Origin: Chloroflexi bacterium UBA6622
Lineage (GTDB): Bacteria; Chloroflexota; UBA11872
Reading direction: 5' to 3'
Assembly: GCA_002433065.1 (NCBI GenBank)
Contig: DJHK01000012.1
Coordinates: forward strand, 1-19,985
Length of the DNA: 19,985 nucleotides
In this document: one piece after another, positions 13,486 to 19,985 of the stretch
Layout of the letters: every line of letters begins with the position of its first letter
How positions within the stretch are numbered: the stretch's first letter is position 1
Position numbers and translations under genes: made by a program
The notes under the pieces: generated by a model
Told to the model about the DNA's origin: nothing
Database searches by the model: none
What the model saw: the letters and a program-made list of their open reading frames with translations, nothing else

Positions 13486-15464
13486 GATTCGATTTTGTCT
13501 GCGAGCAGGAGGTCACGAGCTTCAACAAATTCATGCAGAGCTTCAGGGTTTGCTAGGGACTCAAGGTTGGTCACTGGCTCGCCACGTAAGATTTGTGCGA
13601 CGGATATCTCAGCAAGCTTCCCATTGCGTGTCTTTGGGAGATCGGATACCGCAACGATATACCGTGGTACGTGACGAGGCGAGGCAGCAGTTCGAATGGC
13701 GTTTCGGATTTCCAGTTTGAGTTGATCACCGAACTCAGCTTCTTTGTGCGACACAACGAAAAGCACAATTTCCTCGCCGCTGTCACGTCGGAGTCCGGCG
13801 GCAAGCGCGGCTACAACCTCGTTAATTGTGTCCAGTGCCCGATATATTTCCGCGGTGCCAATGCGAATGCCACCTGGGTTGAGTGTCGTGTCACTCCGAC
13901 CGTGGATTACGATTCCCCCGTCGGTCTTGAACTCGATGAAGTCCCCATGTGTCCACATACCAGGGGTCTTTTCGAAGTATGCAGCGTGATACGCACGGTC
14001 ATTGGGATCGTTCCAGAAACATAACGGCATGGATGGAAACGGGCTTCGGCACACGAGTTCGGCTGGCGCATCCAAGATGTTTTCACCGTGATTGTCTAAG
14101 GCGGCAACGTCCATACCAAGACCGACGCACTGAATCTGGCCCGCTCGTACCGGAAGCAACGGATTGCCCAGAACGAAACAAGAAACCAGGTCGGTCCCGC
14201 CCGATATCGACGAAATGCGAGCATCTCGTTTGACGTAATCGCGAATCCATCGAAACCCGCGTGGCGAAAGTGCTGAGCCTGTCGAAAGCACGACGCGGAG
14301 GCAGTTCAGATCCATATCGGCTGATGGTTTTATATTGCTGTGACGACAGGCATCAATATGTGCCGCACTTGTTCCGAACACGCTAATCCCGTATTGGGTG
14401 ATGAGCCGCCAAACAGTATTCGAATCCGGGTACATGGCGTGGCCTTCATAGAGGACGATCGTGCACCCGGTAGCCAAGGCCGACACCATCCAGTTCCACA
14501 TCATCCAACCGCAGGTCGTCAGATAGAGAAGTACATCACTTCGCCGAAGGTCTGTATGCAGTGTGTGTTCTTTACGGTGCTGAAGGAGCACACCTCCAGC
14601 ACTGTGCACGATGCATTTGGGAGGCCCAGTGGTTCCGGAAGAAAAAAGCACGTAGATTGGGTGGTCGAAGGGAAGTTGAGCGAAATCAAGATCGGCCGTA
14701 CCAAGGTCTGGTGATAGTTCCTCCCAGGCTGTCCATCCGGGGTCGAGATCAAGCTTTCGATCTTCGGAATATGGAACAACGACGGTGGCTGCGAGCGATG
14801 GCAGGGCATGTTGTATTGCTCGAATCTCTGATCGTCGATCGAAATCTTTTCCTCCATACACATAACGATCGCTTGCGATAAAAAGTTTCGGTTGGAGCGG
14901 CTTAAGACGATCTAAGACGGCCTTGTGGCCAAAGTCTGGGGAGCAAGCGGTCCATATCGCTCCAAATGTTGCGCAAGCCAAGAATCCAATCAGCGCTTCT
15001 GGACCATTAACAATGTAGCCGGCCACACGGTCGCCCGGTTTTACTCCAAGGGCCCGTAATCCAAGGACGGTCTGGGCTACCCGGCGCCGCAGATCAGCGT
15101 AAGTGAAACGGCGTGCTTCGCCTGTCTCGTTCCGACAGATTAGCGCTGTGTGGGCGTCGTCTCGCTGGAGTAGATGTTCCGCGAAATTTAATCTGGCGCC
15201 ATCAAACCATCGGGTTCCCGGCATCCGGTCACCAACTTTTATGCGAGATGGCCCTGTCGAAAACCGAACATTAGTGAATTCCGCACACAATGGCCAAAAC
15301 TCTTCGGGATTGTTCACGGACCAAGCGTGAAGACTCGCATAGTCCTTGAAATGACACTCCCCTTGCTCCTCAGCGCGTTGCCAGAATCTAGTGAGTTGAG
15401 CGTTCTTGACGTCTGATGGGGTCGGCTGCCAGAGGATTTCTTCACTTGCATGCGGTGGTTCCAC
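13482..15464 (-). CDS. Acetoacetyl-CoA synthetase (acetoacetate--CoA ligase)
   Basis: The 660-residue adenylate-forming enzyme activates acetoacetate with ATP and CoA. The N-terminal L-W-Q-P-T-P-S (11-17) and the F-W region with L-N-F-A-E (92-96) are typical of the acetoacetate ligase group of the acetyl-CoA synthetase superfamily. Core motifs: S-S-G-T-T-G-P-P-K (275-283), G-G-T-D (422-425), T-H-G-D (505-508), H-G-R-S-D-T-T-L-N-P-G-G (521-532) and T-R-N-G-K (612-616) with acylation-step Lys616. It starts at GTG 15464, with no clear ribosome site. The upstream RicT gene ends 15 bp before, in the same frame, with TGA and five sense codons between them. The thiolase gene overlaps its stop. The pair probably serves use of acetoacetate or 3-hydroxybutyrate carbon. 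Confidence 0.92.
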   Translation of the reverse strand: MEPPHASEEILWQPTPSDVKNAQLTRFWQRAEEQGECHFKDYASLHAWSVNNPEEFWPLCAEFTNVRFSTGPSRIKVGDRMPGTRWFDGARLNFAEHLLQRDDAHTALICRNETGEARRFTYADLRRRVAQTVLGLRALGVKPGDRVAGYIVNGPEALIGFLACATFGAIWTACSPDFGHKAVLDRLKPLQPKLFIASDRYVYGGKDFDRRSEIRAIQHALPSLAATVVVPYSEDRKLDLDPGWTAWEELSPDLGTADLDFAQLPFDHPIYVLFSSGTTGPPKCIVHSAGGVLLQHRKEHTLHTDLRRSDVLLYLTTCGWMMWNWMVSALATGCTIVLYEGHAMYPDSNTVWRLITQYGISVFGTSAAHIDACRHSNIKPSADMDLNCLRVVLSTGSALSPRGFRWIRDYVKRDARISSISGGTDLVSCFVLGNPLLPVRAGQIQCVGLGMDVAALDNHGENILDAPAELVCRSPFPSMPLCFWNDPNDRAYHAAYFEKTPGMWTHGDFIEFKTDGGIVIHGRSDTTLNPGGIRIGTAEIYRALDTINEVVAALAAGLRRDSGEEIVLFVVSHKEAEFGDQLKLEIRNAIRTAASPRHVPRYIVAVSDLPKTRNGKLAEISVAQILRGEPVTNLESLANPEALHEFVEARDLLLADKIES

Positions 15465-15479
15465 AGCGGGGGCCAGACG

Positions 15480-16505
15480 TCAGTTCGCTTGATTGCTCGG
15501 AGTTGTTTCTGTTTTTGGGCCTGAGCTATCGCGATTCCTGCGTCGGAATCGGCGCCGACGGCTTGATCCGGCACGGGCTATTGGTTTATCGGTTTCTGAC
15601 GAGCTCGATCTTGACTGGGAGCTCCCAGATGTCTCTACTTGGTCATTATTCTTGTCGCGCGTAGTGGTGGTTTGCTCAACGGGGGTAAGGGTATCGCTTG
15701 GTGCCTTGGACTCGGACTCATAGCCTGGTGCCACGGCTTGCCCTAGTATGTCTTTTAGCTCATGAACGCCGCAGCTCTCACATTTTCCGGACGTAGCACA
15801 ACCGCCCCCGCCCTGTTCCTCATCGAGTTTTTCTTGAACATAACCTTCATGTTCGTACTGGAGGCAACAGAGCAGCCGGCCGCACACCCCCGATATCTTG
15901 TCGGGATTAAGGGGGAGATTTTGGTCCTTCGCCATTCTGAGAGAGACGGTGTCAAGCTCTGAGAGAAACGTTGCGCAGCATAGATCTCGACCGCATCGTC
16001 CCATGCCAGATCGCATCGCCGCCCGTTCACGCGGACCGACTTGGCGAAGCTGAACCCGTGTGCGCAACTTTGACGCGAGCTCGCTGACCATATCAGCTAA
16101 GTCGAGCTTTGCTTCTTTGGATGAAAAGTGAAGGGTTAGCGTTGCACCGTCGAATGTGTACTCGGCTTTGACGGCTTGCATCGGGAGATTATGTGACGTG
16201 ATCGCATTCGCAAATTCTTGCTCGGCTCTGGCTTCCTCATCTCGATAGACCTCCATGCTCTTCATATCGGACTCGGTTGCCGGACGTTCAACCGGCACGA
16301 GGTCTCCCCGCAAGTCGGCAGGGTCAATCTCAGTGGTCGCCATGACGACCCGTGTGGCCGTCAGTCCTCGCGGCGTTTCAACGATCGCGTAGTCGCCGAC
16401 GGCAAAGTCCGAGGTTCCGGGATCGTAGTAGTAAAGGCGACCTGCTCGACGAAAGCGGACACCGATGGCGCGGACGGTTTCTTTAGGAAGGTCAGTGACG
16501 GTCAT
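15480..16505 (-). CDS. PSP1/RicT-family protein with extra Cys cluster and Arg-rich tail
   Basis: The 341-residue protein has the PSP1 domain known from RicT (YaaT) of Bacillus, a member of a complex that binds iron-sulfur clusters and affects RNase Y-dependent RNA maturation and development. The core motifs are G-R-C-G-R-D-L-C-C-A-T-F-L (169-181) and D-K-I-S-G-V-C-G-R-L-L-C-C-L-Q-Y-E (202-218), giving Cys171, 176, 177, 208, 213 and 214. Beyond the domain lies a further C-A-T-S-G-K-C-E-S-C (236-245), then a disordered Ser/Thr/Asp-rich stretch and a basic block with R-R-R-R-F-R-R-R-N-R (316-325). The tail is longer than in Bacillus RicT and looks RNA- or acid-binding. ATG 16505 lies inside the holB-like gene (14-bp overlap). 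A holB-RicT pair is a conserved order in Gram-positive bacteria. Confidence 0.88.
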   Translation of the reverse strand: MTVTDLPKETVRAIGVRFRRAGRLYYYDPGTSDFAVGDYAIVETPRGLTATRVVMATTEIDPADLRGDLVPVERPATESDMKSMEVYRDEEARAEQEFANAITSHNLPMQAVKAEYTFDGATLTLHFSSKEAKLDLADMVSELASKLRTRVQLRQVGPRERAAMRSGMGRCGRDLCCATFLSELDTVSLRMAKDQNLPLNPDKISGVCGRLLCCLQYEHEGYVQEKLDEEQGGGGCATSGKCESCGVHELKDILGQAVAPGYESESKAPSDTLTPVEQTTTTRDKNNDQVETSGSSQSRSSSSETDKPIARAGSSRRRRFRRRNRDSSGPKTETTPSNQAN

Positions 16506-17604
16506 TAGCTTCGCTGCTTGGAAGAACAGATTCGGAGATCGGTCGGAGGGCGAGATCCTCGAGGGCTAGTTGTGGCGAAACGTTGGCTGCGATCGCTCGA
16601 CGTGTCTCAGTTGTTCGCAGAAGTCGACCAATCGCGGTGTGTAACTGGGTCTGATCCTCAGGAGTTGCTGTGGCAGTGTGACTCTGCATTGCGTTCCTCA
16701 GTGTATGTGACTGCTCAAGTTCCAGCGCGTTCAGCCAGTCATAGGCTTCTTTGCGTTGTACAACGAGTTTGCTTCGGGACAGCAGGTTTCCAGCAGTTGT
16801 AAATCGGATAGCTGTTGAGGCGGACTCGAAGGCCATAGCTTCCTGTTGTCCCGAGCAATGGATTTCCCATGCGGCAGGGTTCTGTGCCATACGTATCGCC
16901 CATCCTGGTCGTCCGGTGGAGGTTTCGGCAATGCGTGAAGCCAGGTTAGGGTCGACGGCGTACGCGGTTACAAGGTGCTTGGAAATCATGTTGGACGGCA
17001 CAGGGCATAGGTCGATGACATGACATCGGGAGCTGATGGTTGGAGGAACATCACGGATGCTCGAGGCTATTAAAATGAGGATTGTGTGTTCTGTAGGCTC
17101 CTCGAGTGTTTTCAGTAACGTATCAACAGCACCTGCAGTCATTCGGTCAGCCGCATCGAGAATTCCAATCCGCATGGACTGCGTCGCAGGTTTTAGGCAT
17201 AAACCGCTGATCCAATCGCGTACGCCATCGATAGCTACCGTTTGTTTGCTGTCATGACGACGGAGGACATGCAGGTCGTGGTGGGCGGTGATGACATACT
17301 CAAGCTTTATCTTTTTGGAAGTGCCCGGAATGCTAGGCGGATCCTCTTCTTCGTGAGGATGTCCCCGCCTGACGGCAGTTCGCCACATCGGGTTTGCATC
17401 TTCTAGGAAAAGATATGGCTCAGAATCTTCAACCGGTGGTGGTAGGTTCGCGCACCAGATTTCTTGTGCAAGGCGGATGGCAAACGTGCGTCGTCCGATT
17501 CCCGGAGGACCGGTTATTAGATACGACTTTGAGGCTGATCCAGCGCGCAATCTTGTTTTGACGGCCTGAACTGCCGGATCGTTGCCGATATAGTTCCAGT
17601 TCAT
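16492..17604 (-). CDS. holB: DNA polymerase III delta'-like (clamp loader) subunit
   Basis: The 370-residue AAA+ protein resembles the clamp-loader delta' subunit, part of the loader that places the sliding clamp at replication primers. The Walker A region is G-P-P-G-I-G-R-R-T (32-40), with Arg38 where the invariant Lys stands, so ATP hydrolysis is unlikely, as is usual for delta'. The Walker B-like R-I-G-I-L-D-A-A-D-R-M (145-155), L-L-K-T-L-E-E-P (163-170) and the arginine-finger S-S-R-C (191-194) are present. The four-Cys zinc module found in many homologues after the first helix is absent; only Cys51 remains, and residues 52-95 are Pro/Glu-rich. Its ATG overlaps the stop of the propeller gene (ATGA) and its 3' end overlaps the RicT gene, so all three are coupled. 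Confidence 0.85.
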   Translation of the reverse strand: MNWNYIGNDPAVQAVKTRLRAGSASKSYLITGPPGIGRRTFAIRLAQEIWCANLPPPVEDSEPYLFLEDANPMWRTAVRRGHPHEEEDPPSIPGTSKKIKLEYVITAHHDLHVLRRHDSKQTVAIDGVRDWISGLCLKPATQSMRIGILDAADRMTAGAVDTLLKTLEEPTEHTILILIASSIRDVPPTISSRCHVIDLCPVPSNMISKHLVTAYAVDPNLASRIAETSTGRPGWAIRMAQNPAAWEIHCSGQQEAMAFESASTAIRFTTAGNLLSRSKLVVQRKEAYDWLNALELEQSHTLRNAMQSHTATATPEDQTQLHTAIGRLLRTTETRRAIAANVSPQLALEDLALRPISESVLPSSEANDRH

Positions 17605-19670
17605 AGGGCGTGTCGTTGGAGATCGATTGTGACTACGTCGTGAATAGGCATCGGAATTCGCAGTGTATGGGAAAGTTCGAGGGTTTTGGGGCTATAGACG
17701 GACAGCATGTTTTTACTGGCGACCACCAGTGAGCCGCTTGCGGAATCCACTGCTACGGCGCGTGGCGACTCGGCTACGGGGAGAAAAAAACGGGTTTTCA
17801 AGTCCTCAAGAGCGAGGCCTGTGATCGTGTTGGTCCAATGGTTGGTCGTGATTAGCGTGTTGCTCCTTTCGTCCACAGCTAGGCGATTTATGCCTTCGTC
17901 TAATTGGCGGAAGGCCTCAACGCCAAGCGTAGTCGGATTTAACCGCGTTACGCTACCGTCTCGCAGACTTGCCACGAACAAGCTTCCGGAGGCATCCCGG
18001 GCTAGTGACTCAGGCCAGGAAGGGATTGTGACGCGGCGTTCTTCCTTACCGGTTTTAATATCAATCCGGGCTAAAGTGGAGAAGGGTCTATTGGTGATGA
18101 ACACTGTTTGTCCGTCTCCGGCCGGCACTATGTCGCCTACGCCGGCTGGAACCACCCAGTCATGCAGAATGAGACCGGTTTCTGGGTCTAAAACAAATAG
18201 GTGGCCTCGAGTTAGATCCGAACCTGTCACGTAAAGATTGCCGTTCAGCGGGTCGATTGCAATATCGGCGACTACGAGGCTGGTCGCTGGTGCTCGACTG
18301 GTACCAGGCAGCTTTGTGAACGGCAGTGGTGATAGTTGGTCGCGCGTGTCTTCCGCACGCAGCACCACGGTCACGGATGACGTTTTGTTTGGGACTATGG
18401 TTGCAGTCGTACGTGCTGCGAGTGGTTGGAAATACCCGGGCGCAGTCACGAATACGTTGTATGAACTTCCACTGATTAACTCGGGGATCCGGGCGCGTCC
18501 TTCTAAGCTGGTTCGAGCTTCTCGCACAAAAACGCGCTGACCTCGGATGTTCCAGAATAAACGGATGGTTGCGGAAGGTACTGGTTTGCCACCTTCATTG
18601 ACAACCGTCAATTGAAGTGGAAAGGCTAACGGAATTGGTGCATCGACAACGCCTGTGATCGGATTGATCACATGGATGGCTGTCGCAGATTCGTCAAGGA
18701 CGAATATACGGCCCCTATTTGAGTCCGATGCCATGGCCCATACAGCGGGGAGGTCAGCTGGAATTGCTGTGGGCATTGGTGACATCGACGGCAAATCAAT
18801 AATGGCCATTGTTTGGGGTTCATTTGATTCCGTCGTTTCGCGGCGTGCTGTGTTTGGAATTCCACCGACGACGATTCGTCCTGGTAGACCTCGAGACAGT
18901 TGAACCAGGATGCGTGTGACTTTGTCGTCGACGAGACGCATCGTGTCCGAGCGACCTACGGTATAGCCTGGGACTCGGGCCCGGATGTCATAGTTCGTGT
19001 TTACTGGAAGGCCGACAAATCGGGCTATGCCACTGGTGCTAATGGGGATTGCTGCGATCACGTTGCCCCGGTTACTTAGTAGTTCTACAACTCCTCGTTT
19101 TAAGGGTTTTCCGTCTGTATCGTGGACCGTGGCTTCTATAGTCCCAGTGCCAGCAATGATCGGGAACGACTTGTGTGATTCTCCTGCGGATTCCCCACCA
19201 CGGTAGGTAGCGGAGGCTTTGAAAACCACTTTCGTTTGCGGGGTGAGTGGCAGGGTGGTTGGGAGCCGTGTGTCGACAGTGAAGGTTCCGCCCCGAGACA
19301 CGATCAATTCTTCGACGAAGACGGCGGGAGATTTTGTCAGTACCTCTTCCATCCTCCCATCGATTCCTAGGGAGGGTTGATTCGAAATGATCATCATCTC
19401 GATCCTCAGAAGGGTTTGTGGCACCCAGTCGTAGCCACGAAGGGTGATTTTGGATCCGGTAGTACCCGTTGGAGGTTGGATGGTTAGGTTGGGTCCTCTG
19501 TCTTCAGACAGAGGGAAATCACCTGTGATTGAGGATCCATATAGGCCGAGCGCAAGGATCACGATGACGGGAACCAAGAGGACCGCTCCGATGATGCTTG
19601 CGATTGTTATCGCACGGCTGGTGGCCATGGTTGTTACATGATCCGATGATGCGACCAGATACCGACGCAC
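17601..19670 (-). CDS. Membrane-anchored protein with carboxypeptidase-regulatory and beta-propeller regions
   Basis: The 689-residue protein has one hydrophobic helix (about 20-45) near the N-terminus and a long part likely outside the membrane. A TIG-like beta domain (about 58-165) contains G-S-K-I-T-L-R-G-Y-D-W-V-P. Two carboxypeptidase-regulatory-like domains follow (about 175-258 and 352-440), each with D/E-G-G-K-P and P-G-Y. Propeller blades appear at about 309-342 and 465-689, with repeated I-A-I-D-P-x-N-G-N-L-Y-V and A-V-D-x-x-S-G-S-L-V-V type turns. The start is GTG 19670; an ATG at 19628 (residue 15) lies nearer the helix and is an equal candidate. Neither has a clear ribosome site. 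It is the first gene of a five-gene operon, in the place where tmk often stands before holB. Function unknown, perhaps a surface sensor or binder. Confidence 0.75.
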   Translation of the reverse strand: MRRYLVASSDHVTTMATSRAITIASIIGAVLLVPVIVILALGLYGSSITGDFPLSEDRGPNLTIQPPTGTTGSKITLRGYDWVPQTLLRIEMMIISNQPSLGIDGRMEEVLTKSPAVFVEELIVSRGGTFTVDTRLPTTLPLTPQTKVVFKASATYRGGESAGESHKSFPIIAGTGTIEATVHDTDGKPLKRGVVELLSNRGNVIAAIPISTSGIARFVGLPVNTNYDIRARVPGYTVGRSDTMRLVDDKVTRILVQLSRGLPGRIVVGGIPNTARRETTESNEPQTMAIIDLPSMSPMPTAIPADLPAVWAMASDSNRGRIFVLDESATAIHVINPITGVVDAPIPLAFPLQLTVVNEGGKPVPSATIRLFWNIRGQRVFVREARTSLEGRARIPELISGSSYNVFVTAPGYFQPLAARTTATIVPNKTSSVTVVLRAEDTRDQLSPLPFTKLPGTSRAPATSLVVADIAIDPLNGNLYVTGSDLTRGHLFVLDPETGLILHDWVVPAGVGDIVPAGDGQTVFITNRPFSTLARIDIKTGKEERRVTIPSWPESLARDASGSLFVASLRDGSVTRLNPTTLGVEAFRQLDEGINRLAVDERSNTLITTNHWTNTITGLALEDLKTRFFLPVAESPRAVAVDSASGSLVVASKNMLSVYSPKTLELSHTLRIPMPIHDVVTIDLQRHAL

Positions 19671-19758
19671 CGTAACAAGCTTTCAACATCACAGGGTTTC
19701 TTAGTAATAGTTCGTGTCAGTTGGGACACAGAACGCAGGGCTGACCTCGGGAATAGGC

Positions 19759-19817
19759 CTAAACATTGCGAATGTTTGGTCAGTCGTATGCCCACGATGT
19801 AGGGCCACGTGGCCTAC
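19759..19817. repeat. Two short inverted repeats in the 168-bp spacer 19671-19838
   Basis: A 9-bp stem (19759-19779) has AAACATT and AATGTTT around GCG, extended by a wobble pair and a C-G pair. A 12-bp perfect palindrome, GGCCACGTGGCC (19803-19814), has flanking GTA/TAC that extends it with one bulge. Either could be an operator for the operon starting at 19670 or a weak terminator for the Pro/Gln-rich gene; neither has a T run. No gene or clear promoter is visible in the spacer. Confidence 0.4.
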
Positions 19818-19838
19818 CGGTCCTCTACAAATAGTTGT

Positions 19839-19985
19839 CTAGGGCCGAGGTGGCGGCGGCGGTCCACCGCCTCCGCCTCCGCCTCCGCCGGAAGGTGGCG
19901 GCGGTGGCGCCTGCTGCTGTGGCGGTGGTGGTGCTTGTTGTTGTGGTTGTGGCCTCGGCTGCGGCTTGGGCTGCTGCTGTGGCGG
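19839..19985 (-). CDS. Partial gene: Pro/Gln/Gly-rich C-terminal tail
   Basis: On the minus strand the last 48 codons of a gene end at TAG 19841-19839. The peptide is entirely low complexity: alternating Pro and Gln runs with a few Ala, Lys and Arg, then P-P-P-P-P-S, nine glycines and a final P-P-P-P-P-R-P. Such tails are common on secreted, membrane-anchored or RNA-binding proteins, and nothing identifies the parent protein. The opposite strand can be read as Gly/Cys-rich, but it has a stop at 19840-19842 and no start codon there. The rest of the gene lies beyond the window, in the same direction as the following operon. Confidence 0.6.
   Translation of the reverse strand, partial: PPQQQPKPQPRPQPQQQAPPPPQQQAPPPPPSGGGGGGGGGPPPPPRP

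Noticed and set aside
17707..18234. 175-codon plus-strand frame opposite the propeller gene
   Set aside because: It is antisense to the repeated propeller blades; the Ser/Arg/Thr-rich translation shows no domain and there is no ribosome site.
19840..19985. Cys/Gly-rich plus-strand reading of the right end
   Set aside because: A TAG at 19840-19842 sits in that frame and no start codon follows, whereas the minus-strand Pro/Gln-rich frame ends in a proper stop.
1..19985. Prophage, transposon or defence island
   Set aside because: No integrase, transposase, terminal inverted repeats, tRNA attachment site or known defence domain was found; the genes are mostly metabolic or core.

Overview
The window looks like a chromosomal segment of an uncultured bacterium with moderate GC content. 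The gene content suggests a Chloroflexota-type organism (SAR202-like or a relative). The clues are secreted or membrane proteins with Pro/Thr/Ser-rich linkers, an SH3b protein and a carboxypeptidase-regulatory/propeller protein on single N-terminal anchors, the Gram-positive-style pairing of a holB-like gene with a PSP1/RicT gene, and frequent GTG and TTG starts. D-Ala-D-Ala ligase argues for a peptidoglycan-type wall. The taxonomic guess is inference only. I see no rRNA, tRNA, IS element, integrase or CRISPR array; the region reads as ordinary core-like chromosome.

Layout from left to right. (1) 1-773 is the 3' part of a plus-strand gene whose product has 15 tandem hexapeptides followed by a DUF5666-like beta-barrel region. 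It converges, with a 9-bp overlap, on a minus-strand gene for a Tat-exported barrel-like protein of unknown function (765-1925). (2) 2040-3679 is a minus-strand pyrE-ddl pair, and ddl lacks a conventional start at the place the family needs one. (3) 3775-7706 runs on the plus strand: an SDR-like protein, an SLC13-type permease with two RCK_C domains, and a Gfo/Idh/MocA oxidoreductase with its own recognisable promoter. (4) 7788-8261 is a minus-strand dual-specificity-type phosphatase whose 3' side keeps a coding-like stretch in a shifted frame. (5) 8284-10040 holds DUF4392 and DUF1445 genes joined by an ATGA overlap. These are the two halves of the animal mitochondrial D-glutamate cyclase, here as separate genes in reversed order. 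(6) 10065-10508 is a membrane-anchored SH3b protein on the minus strand. (7) 10787-12232 is a type I-beta glutamine synthetase preceded by a perfect 14-bp palindrome and a leader hairpin. (8) A bidirectional terminator at 12253-12284 ends glnA and the facing operon. (9) 12295-19670 is a tightly packed five-gene minus-strand operon: a membrane-anchored propeller protein, a DNA polymerase III delta'-like protein, a PSP1/RicT protein, acetoacetyl-CoA synthetase and acetyl-CoA acetyltransferase. (10) 19839 to the end is the Pro/Gln-rich C-terminus of a further minus-strand gene.

Functionally, the last two operon genes make a complete acetoacetate-to-acetyl-CoA route (activation, then thiolysis), co-transcribed with clamp-loader and RicT-type genes. 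Glutamate/glutamine chemistry recurs in the D-glutamate cyclase pair and glnA. The least described items are the split D-glutamate cyclase, the RicT protein with an additional Cys cluster and Arg-rich tail, the Tat-exported protein, and the SDR that lacks the catalytic Tyr/Lys. I did not find a clear novel defence, mobile or RNA system.
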